From NCBI GenBank assembly GCA_035944555.1, contig DASZAY010000026.1, positions 186,001-250,000 on the forward strand: a stretch of 64,000 nt of DNA, in the 5' to 3' direction. The notes under the pieces were generated by a model, which ran no database searches, was not told the DNA's origin, and worked only from the letters and a program-made list of their open reading frames with translations. The position numbers and the translations under genes are program-made. Below are positions 31,131-40,152 of this stretch, piece after piece (the stretch's first letter is position 1; each line of letters starts with the position of its first letter). This DNA is from CADCWK01 sp035944555 (GTDB lineage Bacteria; Chloroflexota; Chloroflexia; Thermomicrobiales; UBA6265).

Positions 31131-31273
31131 GCTGAGCCCGACGCCGAACGACTGAAGCCTGCGGAGACAAGTGAGCCGTCACCGACAGCGCCCCATCCCC
31201 GGAACCGGGAATGAGGCGCGCTGCCGTCTTCGATAGCCTGGAAGTTGAGCGGTTCCGACCGGCAGGAACGTCC

Positions 31274-32989
31274 CTAGTCCGCTGCCACCTGCTGCTCGGA
31301 CCGGTCCCGGGCTGATCGGCGGTTGGCCGGCTCCTGTCCGGGCACCGGGTCGAGGGTCCCAAGGTAGGAGTGGATGGCTTGGACGACGACCGACCCCTCG
31401 CCGACCGCCGACGCCACCCGCTTGACCGATCCGCTCCGGACGTCGCCGACGGCGAACACGCCGGGCAGGCTCGTCGCGAACGGAGACGGGATCGCGCCGT
31501 CCGGGGCTCCCGCACCGGTCACGATGAACCCCTTCTCGTCGAGATCCAGCGTGCCGCGGAGCCACGAGGTACAGGGGTCGGCGCCGATCATGACGAACAT
31601 CGCGCCGGTCGGGAGCTCCTCCTCCCGGCCGTCCGGCCCGGTGATGACCGTCGACGAGAGGTGTCCATTGCCGCGGAGCTCGCGCACCTGCGTCCCGGTC
31701 CGGATCTCGACGTTCGGGTTGTACTCCAGCCGGTTGACCAGGTACTCGGACATGCTTGAGCGGAGATCGGCTCCACGGTAGAGCAGGTGGACGCACTCGG
31801 CGGTGCGGGCGAGGAACATTGCCGCCTGCCCGGCCGAGTTGCCGCCGCCGACAACCACGACCGGCTGCCCCTCGCAGAGGCGCGATTCCAGGTTCGTGGC
31901 CGCGTAGTAGATCCCGGCGCCCTCGAACTCCTCCTGCCGCGCCAGCCCGAGGCGCCGGTAGCGGGCACCGGTCGCGATCACCACACTGCGCCCCCGGAGC
32001 TGCTTGCCGTCGGTCAGCGTGACGGCGTACCCGTCGCCGTCACGCTCCAGCTTCTCGGCGCAGCGCGGCACGGTGATCCGGGCACCGAACTTCACCGCCT
32101 GGACCTGACCCCGGAAGGCGAGGTCGCCGCCCGAGATGCCATTGGGGAAGCCAAGGTAGTTCTCGATCCGGGACGACGTCCCCGCCTGCCCGCCGATCGC
32201 CACGTCGTCGAGGGCGAGCGTGTCCAGTCCCTCGGAGGCGCCGTAGACCGCGGCCGCCATCCCGGCGGGACCGGTACCGATCACGAGCACATCGGCCGGG
32301 CGGTCCTGCCGCCAGCTCAGCTCCAGCCCGAGCGCGCCGGCCAGTTCCTGGGTCGTCGGCTCGGACAGGATCAGGCCGCCGCGGACGATCGCCACGACCC
32401 GCGCTCCGGACTGGAGGGCGGGAGCGAGCGGCTCGTAGTGCGGCAGCCACTGCGCCACGTCCGGGTCGTCGCGATCCACCCAGATGTGCGGGATCCGGTT
32501 GCGATCGAGGAACTCGCGCAGCGACAGTGCCGGCCCGCAGTCACGCGAGCCGATCAGCTTGAGCGTCGCGGCGGCCGTCTCCATCAGATACTCGCGCCGC
32601 GCCGCGAACGCGGTGACGATCCGGTCGGCCAGCTCGGGGATTGTCCGGATCAGCTTGCGCAGCTTCGGGGCGGGAATCTCCAGGACCGATCCGCCCTCGA
32701 CGACCTCGCAGTTGAGGAAGACGGTCTGGCCGGTAAGCAGTCCCAGCTCGCCCATGAACTCACCGGGACCACTCTCGCGCAGCACCCGATCGAGACCGAA
32801 TGACCGGTCGATGATCCGGAGCCGTCCCGCCTGGACGACGAACAGCGGGTAATCGCGGTCGCCGGACTGGAACAGCACCTGTCCAGGGGCGGTCGGACGC
32901 TCGGTCCCGCATGACCGGAGGATTTCGAGTTCCCGGTCGGCAAGCGGCTCGAAGGCCTGCTGGAGAAACTCATTCGGGGTCTTGGTCAT
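31274..32989 (-). CDS. Cyclic-nucleotide-binding domain fused to a thioredoxin-reductase-like flavoprotein
   Basis: 571 residues. Residues 1-135 form a CRP-like cNMP-binding domain (PGEFMGELGLLTGQ), about 140-215 a glutaredoxin/thioredoxin-like segment, and 230-545 a thioredoxin-reductase fold with FAD site VLVIGTGPAGMAAAVYGAS, GGQAGTSSRIENY, NADPH site VVVVGGGNSAGQAA and GVFAVGDVR. The place of the redox CxxC (CATC in TrxR, near residue 361) reads YYAATNLES, so no disulfide can form there. It should be an NAD(P)H-flavin oxidoreductase controlled by a nucleotide rather than a classical reductase of thioredoxin. The ATG start is close to the divergent HtrA region. Confidence 0.88.
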   Translation of the reverse strand: MTKTPNEFLQQAFEPLADRELEILRSCGTERPTAPGQVLFQSGDRDYPLFVVQAGRLRIIDRSFGLDRVLRESGPGEFMGELGLLTGQTVFLNCEVVEGGSVLEIPAPKLRKLIRTIPELADRIVTAFAARREYLMETAAATLKLIGSRDCGPALSLREFLDRNRIPHIWVDRDDPDVAQWLPHYEPLAPALQSGARVVAIVRGGLILSEPTTQELAGALGLELSWRQDRPADVLVIGTGPAGMAAAVYGASEGLDTLALDDVAIGGQAGTSSRIENYLGFPNGISGGDLAFRGQVQAVKFGARITVPRCAEKLERDGDGYAVTLTDGKQLRGRSVVIATGARYRRLGLARQEEFEGAGIYYAATNLESRLCEGQPVVVVGGGNSAGQAAMFLARTAECVHLLYRGADLRSSMSEYLVNRLEYNPNVEIRTGTQVRELRGNGHLSSTVITGPDGREEELPTGAMFVMIGADPCTSWLRGTLDLDEKGFIVTGAGAPDGAIPSPFATSLPGVFAVGDVRSGSVKRVASAVGEGSVVVQAIHSYLGTLDPVPGQEPANRRSARDRSEQQVAAD

Positions 32990-33342
32990 CGGTCTTGCTC
33001 CGGGTACGGGGGTCGATTCGCCAGGACTACCGGGCGACAGGCAGGAGCGTGAGGCGGGAGTGTGGGAGCCGCCTGGAAGGGGCCTGAAGAAGGAACTTCA
33101 CCAGCATACCGACGGAAGGGAACAAATGGCATTGGCAGTATGAACAGCTTGACGGCCGTCCGGCCCGTACCAGAACTCCTCGTACCCGGACCGAAATCTT
33201 GTCTGCCTAAGCTTCCGGACAGTGAACCGGGCACAGGATATGCCTGCCGATAAATCGCCGGTTACTGGCCGGACGATCCTCCCTCTCACCTTCCACCTCA
33301 GGTCCCGCAGGGGATCGCGGTGGCAGCCACCTGGAGTCACAC
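32990..33342. other. 353-base divergent intergenic region
   Basis: Separates the CNB-TrxR-like gene (minus) from the HtrA gene (plus). It must hold both promoters, but I cannot assign them with confidence; TTGACG near 33149 is the best -35-like box, without a clear -10 at the right distance. No gene or strong hairpin is visible. Confidence 0.4.
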
Positions 33343-34443
33343 ATGACATCACGTAGGCACGTGTTCTCTGTCTTCGTCGCGCTTCTACTTATGGCGGCGG
33401 CCCTGCCCGCGTTCGCCGCGTCTCCAGCGGCAGCCCGGCAGGACAGCCCGGCCACCCCGACCGTTGAGCCTCTGGTCAGCCTGGTCCAGCAGGTCGGTCC
33501 GGCCGTCGTGACCGTCACCAACCTGCAGACCGCTCAGGGGCTCGGGACCAACCCGTCCGGCGGGTTCAACCCGGAAGGCCGGCTCCAGCCGGCGGGTACC
33601 GGCACCGGCTTCATCATCAGCGAGGACGGCTACATCGTTACCAATTGGCACGTGGTCACCGGCGGTGAGGAGTTCCAGGTCACGTTCGCCGACGGCGAGA
33701 CGCGGCCGGCGACGCTGATCGGTTCCGATCAGGTCAGTGACCTGGCGGTCGTCCAGGTCGAGGGCGACATCCCGGGCACGGTCGCGCTCGGTGATTCGGA
33801 GGCGCTGCAGCCGGGCCAGACCGTCGTGGCGATCGGCTCCCCGCTCGGCGCCTTCGAAAACACGGTGACCGAGGGGATCGTCAGTGCCGTCGACCGCGAC
33901 TTCCCGGCCGAGATCAGCGGCGGAACGGCGTCCTCGTACAACAACCTGATCCAGCACGACGCCGTGATTAACCCGGGTAACTCGGGGGGGCCGCTGTTCA
34001 ACCTGTCCGGCGAGGTGATTGGCGTCAACACGCTGGGTATCCCGGCGATCGGTGGGCAACCGGTCCAGGGCCTGTTCTTCGCCATCCCCTCCAACGTGGT
34101 CAGGTCCATCACGGACGAGATCATCGCCACGGGCGAGGTGACCTACCCATTCCTCGGGGTCGTCCCCGTCTCGAACTCGCCCCAGATCGCGGCGCAGTAT
34201 GGATTCCCGGTCGAGACCGGCGCGATCATCGCGGATGTCACTGCAGGAAGCCCCGCCGACGAGGCTGGCATCCAGGTCGAGGACATCATCACGGCGATCG
34301 ACGGGCAGACGATCGACCAGGAGAATACGTTCTCCGAGGTGCTGTATGCCTTCTCCCCCGGCGACACGGTCGAGATGACCATCCAGCGGGGTGAGGAAGA
34401 ACTCACGGTTGAGGTCACACTGGACGAGCGTCCGAACGAGTAG
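33343..34443 (+). CDS. HtrA/DegP-type secreted serine protease with PDZ domain
   Basis: 366 residues. A Sec-type signal peptide ends near AFAASPAAA, followed by a trypsin-like domain with His103 (NWHVV), Asp133 (SDLAVV) and Ser214 (NPGNSGGP), and a single PDZ domain (about 265-355; GAIIADVTAGSPADEAGI). It should degrade or refold damaged proteins outside the membrane. ATG at 33343 follows GGAG. One PDZ domain rather than two places it with HtrA/DegS-like bacterial proteases. It is monocistronic. Confidence 0.92.
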   Translation: MTSRRHVFSVFVALLLMAAALPAFAASPAAARQDSPATPTVEPLVSLVQQVGPAVVTVTNLQTAQGLGTNPSGGFNPEGRLQPAGTGTGFIISEDGYIVTNWHVVTGGEEFQVTFADGETRPATLIGSDQVSDLAVVQVEGDIPGTVALGDSEALQPGQTVVAIGSPLGAFENTVTEGIVSAVDRDFPAEISGGTASSYNNLIQHDAVINPGNSGGPLFNLSGEVIGVNTLGIPAIGGQPVQGLFFAIPSNVVRSITDEIIATGEVTYPFLGVVPVSNSPQIAAQYGFPVETGAIIADVTAGSPADEAGIQVEDIITAIDGQTIDQENTFSEVLYAFSPGDTVEMTIQRGEEELTVEVTLDERPNE

Positions 34444-34500
34444 TGTTCGTGGTGGCATAGCTATACGAACATCCCATCTCCGGCGGCTGGTCCTTAGGGA

Positions 34501-35187
34501 TCAGCCGCCGGTCCGTGTCCAGGGGTCGTCGTCCTGATTGCGGTGCCCGAATAGCTCCGGGTGGGCTGCGACATACTCGCGGATGGTTGCCGGGTAGAGT
34601 GCGCATTCGGCGGCGAACACGCGGGCGGCGAGGGTCTGCGGGGTGTCGTCCGGCATGACAGGGACCTCGATTTCGGCGACGACCGGGCCGGTGTCGTACC
34701 CGTTATCGACGACGTGAATGGTCGCGCCGGAACGCGTGTCGCCGTTGGCCAGCACGGCGGCGTGGACCCGGTCGCCGTAGAACCCGCGCCCGGAGGCATA
34801 TGGGAAGGCGGTGGCGAGCGCCGGGTGGATGTTCAGGATCCGCCCCTCCCATTCCGGCGGGACGGTCAGCTTGCGGAGGAACCCGGCCAGGACGATCAAG
34901 TCCGGCGCGTAGGGCGCCAGCCAGTCGTAGACGGCGCCGGCGTAGGCATCGTCGCTCGCGTACCCCTTGCGGGTGATCGTGGTCGCCGGGACACCGTCGT
35001 CGGCAGCGATCTCCAGCCCACGCACCCTGGCCACCGACGACACGACCGCGACGACCTCCGCGCCCAGTTCTCCCCGACTCGTCGCGTCGAGCAGGTTGGC
35101 CAGCGACCGGCCTGACCCCGAGATCAGGACGGCGATCCGGAGCGGGGCGCGAGCGGCGGGCAGGTCGGGATTGCGGCTGGCGGACAC
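34501..35187 (-). CDS. purN: Phosphoribosylglycinamide formyltransferase
   Basis: About 228 residues. IAVLISGSGRSLANLLDA binds the phosphate, ILNIHPAL carries the catalytic Asn and His, and VDNGYDTGPVV carries the Asp. It transfers formyl from 10-formyltetrahydrofolate to GAR, the third step of purine synthesis. GTG at 35187 has AGGAG 11 bases upstream; a longer form from GTG 35238 is possible. The usual partner purM is absent here, but guaA, another purine gene, lies 1 kb away on the other strand. It ends with a Gln/Asp-rich tail. Confidence 0.9.
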   Translation of the reverse strand: MSASRNPDLPAARAPLRIAVLISGSGRSLANLLDATSRGELGAEVVAVVSSVARVRGLEIAADDGVPATTITRKGYASDDAYAGAVYDWLAPYAPDLIVLAGFLRKLTVPPEWEGRILNIHPALATAFPYASGRGFYGDRVHAAVLANGDTRSGATIHVVDNGYDTGPVVAEIEVPVMPDDTPQTLAARVFAAECALYPATIREYVAAHPELFGHRNQDDDPWTRTGG

Positions 35188-35400
35188 GAGGGGTGCGACT
35201 CCTGTTACACATGGCGACGCGGCCGAACTGGCCGGCACAGCGGCCTAGCGTACCGCGACCGGCGGGCTTCGGGCGGGCCAACAGGAATGGGCAAACGTGG
35301 CGGGACGAATTCCTGTACATCAACCGGCTCCGGGACGCCCCCTCCCCCACCCCCTCTCCTGGACGGAAAGCACCGTCTATCCTGATGGCCTGAGTGTGGC

Positions 35401-35943
35401 GTGATTGATATCGTAATTCAGCCGCCGGGAGACCAGCCCCTCGTGCCCGACCGACCGACCCGGCCCCAGCCGCCGGCCGACCCCGTCACGCTCCGGTTGA
35501 CGCTGCCGCTGCCGCCGGGCGTCAACAACCAGTACGTTACGGTCGGGCGGCGGCGGGTGCTGAGCAAGACGGCGCGGGCGTTCCACCACGACGCGAAGGC
35601 GGCGATCGAGCTGGCCCGCCGCGATGGCACCGTTACGCCGACGATCGAGCGGGCGCTGGCAGCCTCCACGCTGGGCGTGATGCTGGAGTTCTACTTCGAG
35701 ACACCCAACCGGCGGGACCTCGACGGCGGGCTGAAGATCACGCTCGACGTGCTTGGCGAGGCGCTTGGCTTCGACGACCGCACCGTGGTCGACCTTCACC
35801 TGAGCAAGCGGATCGACCCGCTCCGCCCCCGCGTCGAGATCGAGATCGAGACGATCGCTGACTGGGAATACGACCAGACCTTCGTCTACCTTGGCCCCGG
35901 TGACACCACCGACCCTGCCACTGACGACGACTCGCCTGACTGA
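35401..35943 (+). CDS. RusA-family Holliday-junction endonuclease
   Basis: 180 residues. LPLPPGVNNQY, NRRDLDGGLKITLDVLGEAL and FDDRTVVDLHLSKR contain the three acidic residues (DxD and the later DD) and the Lys of the RusA active site, which cuts four-way DNA junctions as a dimer. RusA genes are usually phage-borne, but no phage gene surrounds this one. The GTG start lacks a clear ribosome site. It lies 182 bases before guaA in the same direction. Confidence 0.85.
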   Translation: MIDIVIQPPGDQPLVPDRPTRPQPPADPVTLRLTLPLPPGVNNQYVTVGRRRVLSKTARAFHHDAKAAIELARRDGTVTPTIERALAASTLGVMLEFYFETPNRRDLDGGLKITLDVLGEALGFDDRTVVDLHLSKRIDPLRPRVEIEIETIADWEYDQTFVYLGPGDTTDPATDDDSPD

Positions 35944-36125
35944 CCCCGGCTTCATTGCGCAGTCGTGTGGCCCGATTGACGGACCCGGCCGCGGTGGTCA
36001 CGTACAATCACGCCCGACAGCCACCCGACCCGACGCCGCAGCCGCAGCCGCCCGGTGCATGCGCCTTCCACCCGGATGCCCACCCGGCTCCATCGCCGCC
36101 GCGTCTCTCCCCACGAGGTCCGACC

Positions 36126-37820
36126 GTGAGTACCGCCGTTCCCGACGCCCCCACGCCACCGGCCATCGACCCGACCGAGGGGACCCTCCACCCCGGCGAA
36201 CCACCCGTAGAAGAATCGGCCCACCTGCTGGGCCAGGCCGGCACGGACGTCGACGCCGTCATCGTGCTGGACTTCGGCTCGCAGTACAGCCAGCTGATCA
36301 CCCGCCGCGTCCGCGAGGCCGGGGTCTACTCAGAGCTGGTCCACCACGACGCGACGTGGGAGCAGGTGGCGCGGCTGGACCCCAAGGGCGTGATCCTCTC
36401 CGGCGGCCCGGCCAGCGTCTACGACGATGGCGCGCCGCGGCTGCCATCCTGGGTGCTGGAGCGGGAACTGCCGGTGCTGGGCATCTGCTACGGCATGCAG
36501 TTGCTGGCCCAGGCCTTTGGCGGCGCCGTCGACCCGGCCGACCACCGCGAGTACGGGCCAGCGACCATTGACGTCGTCCCCCACCCGACCGACGACCCGG
36601 CCGGAAAGCTGTTCGCCGGGCTGCCCGAGCGCCTGCCGGTCTGGATGAGCCACGGCGACCACCTGCCCGCGCCTCCGGAGGGCTTCACTGTCCTCGCCCG
36701 CTCGTCGAACTCCCCCGTCGCGGCGATGGGCCGGGGCCAGGTCGTCTGCCTCCAGTTCCACCCCGAGGTGAGCCACACGCCGCAGGGCGCGGCGATCATC
36801 CGCAACTTCCTCGTCGACGTCTGCGGCTGCCGGACCAACTGGCGGGCGGAGTCGTTCATCGAGGCGACGGTCCGCGACATCCGCGAGCGCGTCGGGAACG
36901 ACCGCGTGCTGCTCGGGCTGAGCGGCGGCGTCGACTCCTCCGTCGCGGCGGCGCTGATCCACCGCGCCATCGGCGACCAGCTCACGCCGGTCTTCGTCGA
37001 CAACGGGCTGCTCCGGCAGGGCGAGAGCCAGCTGGTCCGCGACGTGTTCGCCGGCGCCTTCCAGATGCCACTGGTCCACGTCGACGCCAGCGCCCAGTTC
37101 CTGGAGTATCTGCAGGGCGTGGCCGATCCGGAAGCCAAGCGCAAGGTGATCGGCGAGGTGTTCGTCCGGTCGTTCGAGGCGGAGGCCAACCGGCTGGAGG
37201 CCGAGGGCGGGCCGTTCCGCTTCCTGGCGCAGGGCACGCTCTACCCCGACGTCATCGAGAGCACGACGGCCGACACCAAGGCCGCCGTCAAGATCAAGAC
37301 TCACCACAACGTCGGCGGGCTGCCGGAGGACATGCAGTTCGAGCTGCTTGAGCCGCTGAAGTTCCTGTTCAAGGACGAGGTCCGGGCCGTCGGCCGCGCC
37401 CTCGGGCTGCCGGACGCCGTGGTCGAGCGCCAGCCGTTCCCCGGGCCAGGGCTGGCCGTCCGGCTGCTGGGTGAACTCAATAAGACCGACCTCGACCTGC
37501 TTCGCGCCGCCGACGCGATCGTCCGCGAGGAGATCGAGGGCGCCAGCGAGCGAGGCGAACTGGAGACGCCGATCTGGCAGTTCTTCGCCGTGTTGCTCCC
37601 GGTCAACTCCACCGGTGTGATGGGCGATTACCGGACGTACGCCCGGGTGGCGGCGATCCGCGCCATCACGAGTGAGGACGCGATGACGGCCGACTGGGCC
37701 CGGCTGCCCTACGACCTGCTGGGCCGGATGAGCAACCGGATCGTCAACGAGGTCAACGGGATCAACCGGGTGGTCTACGACATCACATCCAAGCCGCCCG
37801 CAACCATCGAGTGGGAGTAG
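36126..37820 (+). CDS. guaA: GMP synthase (glutamine-hydrolysing)
   Basis: 564 residues. The class I glutamine amidotransferase domain (about 40-235) has Cys121 in GICYGMQ and His212/Glu214 in FHPEV. The ATP-pyrophosphatase domain has LSGGVDSSV near 272, and the C-terminal dimerisation domain ends TIEWE. It converts XMP to GMP. The GTG at 36126 follows CGAGG; the first 38 residues are a Pro/Glu-rich extension not found in most GuaA proteins. A strong hairpin terminator follows at 37867. Confidence 0.96.
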   Translation: MSTAVPDAPTPPAIDPTEGTLHPGEPPVEESAHLLGQAGTDVDAVIVLDFGSQYSQLITRRVREAGVYSELVHHDATWEQVARLDPKGVILSGGPASVYDDGAPRLPSWVLERELPVLGICYGMQLLAQAFGGAVDPADHREYGPATIDVVPHPTDDPAGKLFAGLPERLPVWMSHGDHLPAPPEGFTVLARSSNSPVAAMGRGQVVCLQFHPEVSHTPQGAAIIRNFLVDVCGCRTNWRAESFIEATVRDIRERVGNDRVLLGLSGGVDSSVAAALIHRAIGDQLTPVFVDNGLLRQGESQLVRDVFAGAFQMPLVHVDASAQFLEYLQGVADPEAKRKVIGEVFVRSFEAEANRLEAEGGPFRFLAQGTLYPDVIESTTADTKAAVKIKTHHNVGGLPEDMQFELLEPLKFLFKDEVRAVGRALGLPDAVVERQPFPGPGLAVRLLGELNKTDLDLLRAADAIVREEIEGASERGELETPIWQFFAVLLPVNSTGVMGDYRTYARVAAIRAITSEDAMTADWARLPYDLLGRMSNRIVNEVNGINRVVYDITSKPPATIEWE

Positions 37821-37866
37821 CGGCTCCGCAGAAACCCTAGGGGCGATCACTTGTAGCCCGGACGCG

Positions 37867-37900
37867 CAACGACCATCGCCTAAGGCGATGGTCGTTGTTT
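37867..37900 (+). terminator. Rho-independent terminator of guaA
   Basis: A perfect 14-base stem CAACGACCATCGCC/GGCGATGGTCGTTG with a TAA loop, followed by TTT. It begins 46 bases after the guaA stop. Confidence 0.85.
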
Positions 37901-37925
37901 GCTGACAGGTAGGGTTCCTGTCAGC
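37901..37925. repeat. Second hairpin behind guaA
   Basis: GCTGACAGG (37901-37909) pairs with CCTGTCAGC (37917-37925) around a 7-base loop, immediately after the terminator. Confidence 0.6.
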
Positions 37926-37936
37926 TTGGTGGCATT

Positions 37937-38183
37937 GGGAGCAGACCTCTCCCCAAACCCCTCTCCCGCTCCGGCGTCACTCCGTTCGGCCGAAGCCTCA
38001 CTTTGTCTTCCCCGGCCCGGAGAGGGACTTTTTCTTGTCGGGCTGTCGCGCTTCCCGAGTTGGGGCTGAGCACACTGGTGGAGTTGGAGGCACCCCTCTC
38101 CGGGCCGGGTGGCGCTGAAGCCATCTCGCCAACCAGGGTGACAACTCGGAGCCGGGGAGGGGCCGGGGGAGGGGTCTGCTCCC
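37937..38183. repeat. 247-base element with nested inverted repeats, MITE-like
   Basis: Outer arms 37937-37954 and 38166-38183 are inverted copies of GGGAGCAGACCTCTCCCC with one mismatch. A perfect 16-base inner inverted repeat, CCCGGCCCGGAGAGGG at 38011-38026 and its complement at 38094-38109, lies inside. There is no open frame of a known family. With 37821-37936 and 38184-38306 this is a 486-base gene-free stretch. The structure suggests a non-autonomous mobile element or a large RNA structure; no target-site duplication is obvious. Confidence 0.5.
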
Positions 38184-38255
38184 GGGTCAACCCAACTCAC
38201 CGAAACCGACCTTGGCCAACACTCGCTATCGCCTGACGGCGATTGCCGCTGCGCG

Positions 38256-38281
38256 GCCGGGCGCTCCAAGGGACGCCCGGC
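38256..38281. repeat. GCCGGGCG hairpin downstream of the ABC operon
   Basis: GCCGGGCG and CGCCCGGC pair around a 10-base loop, 25 bases beyond the stop of the minus-strand permease gene. It could end that operon, but no U tract follows on the minus strand. Confidence 0.45.
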
Positions 38282-38306
38282 TACCGATCCCTCCAACCCC
38301 GTCGCC

Positions 38307-39191
38307 CTACTTCAGCCCGGACGTCTTGATCGACTCGACGAACTGGCGCTGGAAGATGAAGAACAGGATCATCGTCGGCAACGCGACGATCGTCGACGCG
38401 GCCAGGATGTACTGCTGCGAGCCGCTGTACTGCTGCTGGAACGAGGCGATCCCGATCTGGACCATCCGCAGGTTGGGGTCGGACGTGATCGTCAGCGGCC
38501 AGAGGAACGAGTTCCAGTTGGCGAGAAAGAAGAACACGGCCAGGGCCGACAGGATCGGTCGGCTGAGCGGCAGGACGATGTTCCAGTACACCCGCCAGTA
38601 GCCTGCCCCGTCGATGATCGCCGCCTCCTCCAAGTCCCGCGGCAGCCCCAGGTAGAACTGGCGGAGCAGGAAGATCCCGAAGGCGTTGAAGATTGCCGGC
38701 ACGATCAGCCCGGCGTAGGAATCCAGCATGTTCAGCTCGCGGACGAGGATGAACAGCGGGACGAGGATCACCGGCAGCGACACGAGGAACGTCGAGAAGA
38801 TCAGCAGGAACAGCGTGTCGCGGCCCGGGAACCGGAGCCGGGACAGGGCGTACGCCGCCATCGAGTGGAACCACAGCGCCAGCACCGTGATCACCGTCGC
38901 GACGAAGAAGCTGTTGAACATGTAGCGGAGGAACGGCACCTCCGTGAACACGTAGCGATAGTTGTCCAGCGTCGGCTCCTGCGGCAGCAGGTCCAGTGAG
39001 TAGACCTCGCTGCGCGTCTTGAGCGACCCGAACACCATCCAGAGCAGCGGGACCACCGTCAGGACCGCGACCGTGACGAGGACCAGCAGCATGATGGTCC
39101 TGCCGGTGAGCTTCCGGAGCGAGGGGCGATTGCCACCGCGCCGGGCCGGTCGCGTGGTTCCCGGTTCCGCCGGGGCGCTAGTCGAAGTCAA
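38307..39191 (-). CDS. Carbohydrate ABC transporter permease, MalG type
   Basis: About 294 residues with six helices. EEAAIIDGAGYWRVYWNIVLP is the EAA loop that contacts the ATPase, and the protein ends SIKTSGLK as CUT1 family inner-membrane subunits do. TTG at 39191 is preferred because AAGGGGGG precedes it; a TTG at 39215 is the alternative. It overlaps the stop of the MalF-type gene by 14 bases and is last in the operon. It forms the sugar channel with its partner. Confidence 0.9.
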   Translation of the reverse strand: MTSTSAPAEPGTTRPARRGGNRPSLRKLTGRTIMLLVLVTVAVLTVVPLLWMVFGSLKTRSEVYSLDLLPQEPTLDNYRYVFTEVPFLRYMFNSFFVATVITVLALWFHSMAAYALSRLRFPGRDTLFLLIFSTFLVSLPVILVPLFILVRELNMLDSYAGLIVPAIFNAFGIFLLRQFYLGLPRDLEEAAIIDGAGYWRVYWNIVLPLSRPILSALAVFFFLANWNSFLWPLTITSDPNLRMVQIGIASFQQQYSGSQQYILAASTIVALPTMILFFIFQRQFVESIKTSGLK

Positions 39192-40152
39192 ACCGGCCCC
39201 CCTTGGTGGCGACAAACAGGATCGCGGTCATGATCAGCAGGATCAGGACGAGGAACGAGGCGATCGCGGCGGCGTACCCGAAGGCGCCGAACTGGAATGC
39301 CTGCTGGTAGATGTAGAAGACGACCAGCGTCGTGGAGTTGTCCGGACCACCACGGGTCAGGACGTAGACGAGATCGAACCCCTGCCCGCCGGCGACGGCC
39401 GTCACGGTCAGCGTGAGGATGACGAAGAAGCTCGTCGGGCGGAGCAACGGGAAGGTAATGTCCCGGAACTGGCGGAGCGGACCGGCGCCGTCCAGCCGGG
39501 CGGCCTCGTAGTACTCGGGCGGGATCTCCTGCAGACCGGCCAGGAAGATGAGCATGTAGTAGCCCATCAGAAACCAGATCGTGATCCCGACGACGGCCCA
39601 GAGTGCGAAGGCCGGATCGCCCAGCCACGACTGCCCGTCCAGCCCGAGCCGGACGACGAAGCGATTGAGGATGCCGATCCGGTCGACCAGGAGGAAGTTC
39701 CAGACCAGGCCGATCACCACCAGGCTGATCACGTTGGGCAGGAACAGCATGCCGCGCCAGATGGGCATCCACGGCAGCTTCTGCTTGACCAGCAACGCCA
39801 GCAGCAGCCCGGCGACGTAGAGCCCCGGCACCAGCGTGATGACGTAGAGGAACGTCACCCAGAGCGCCCGGAGAAACCGGTCGTCGTTGAACATGGCCCG
39901 GTAGTTGTCGAGACCGATGTAGCGATAGTCGCCGAAGCCGTTGACCTCGAAGAAGCCCATCGCCAGGGCGAGCACCATCGGGATGCCGACGAAGATGAAC
40001 AGCCCGGCAACATCCGGCAGCAGGAACAGCGCGGCCGCCAGCCACTCGCGGTGACGGCGGCTCATGCCCCGCTGCCGGGGCACGACGAACTCCTGTCCGT
40101 CGTGCCCCGTCGCCAGGCCGACCCGTTGGGCTTCGGCCGGGCGGGACGTCAC
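39178..40152 (-). CDS. Carbohydrate ABC transporter permease, MalF type
   Basis: 324 residues with six helices after a 35-residue cytosolic N-terminus. EYYEAARLDGAGPLRQF is the EAA loop near residue 220, and LTRGGPDNSTTLVVFYIYQ is typical of CUT1 permeases. GTG at 40152 overlaps the TGA of the binding-protein gene in GTGA, so translation is coupled. No ATPase gene is in the window; a shared MsmX/UgpC-like ATPase elsewhere is expected. Confidence 0.92.
   Translation of the reverse strand: MTSRPAEAQRVGLATGHDGQEFVVPRQRGMSRRHREWLAAALFLLPDVAGLFIFVGIPMVLALAMGFFEVNGFGDYRYIGLDNYRAMFNDDRFLRALWVTFLYVITLVPGLYVAGLLLALLVKQKLPWMPIWRGMLFLPNVISLVVIGLVWNFLLVDRIGILNRFVVRLGLDGQSWLGDPAFALWAVVGITIWFLMGYYMLIFLAGLQEIPPEYYEAARLDGAGPLRQFRDITFPLLRPTSFFVILTLTVTAVAGGQGFDLVYVLTRGGPDNSTTLVVFYIYQQAFQFGAFGYAAAIASFLVLILLIMTAILFVATKGGRFDFD

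Noticed and set aside
32990..33342. ECF-sigma-type promoter (GGAAC) near 33110
   Set aside because: The matching -10 element is not at the right distance, so I do not claim it.
35401..37820. Prophage remnant around rusA
   Set aside because: Neighbours are housekeeping genes; no integrase, capsid, terminase or att-like repeats.
36330..37850. 506-residue open frame opposite guaA
   Set aside because: GC-driven shadow; His/Asp/Gln-rich composition without motifs, fully inside guaA.
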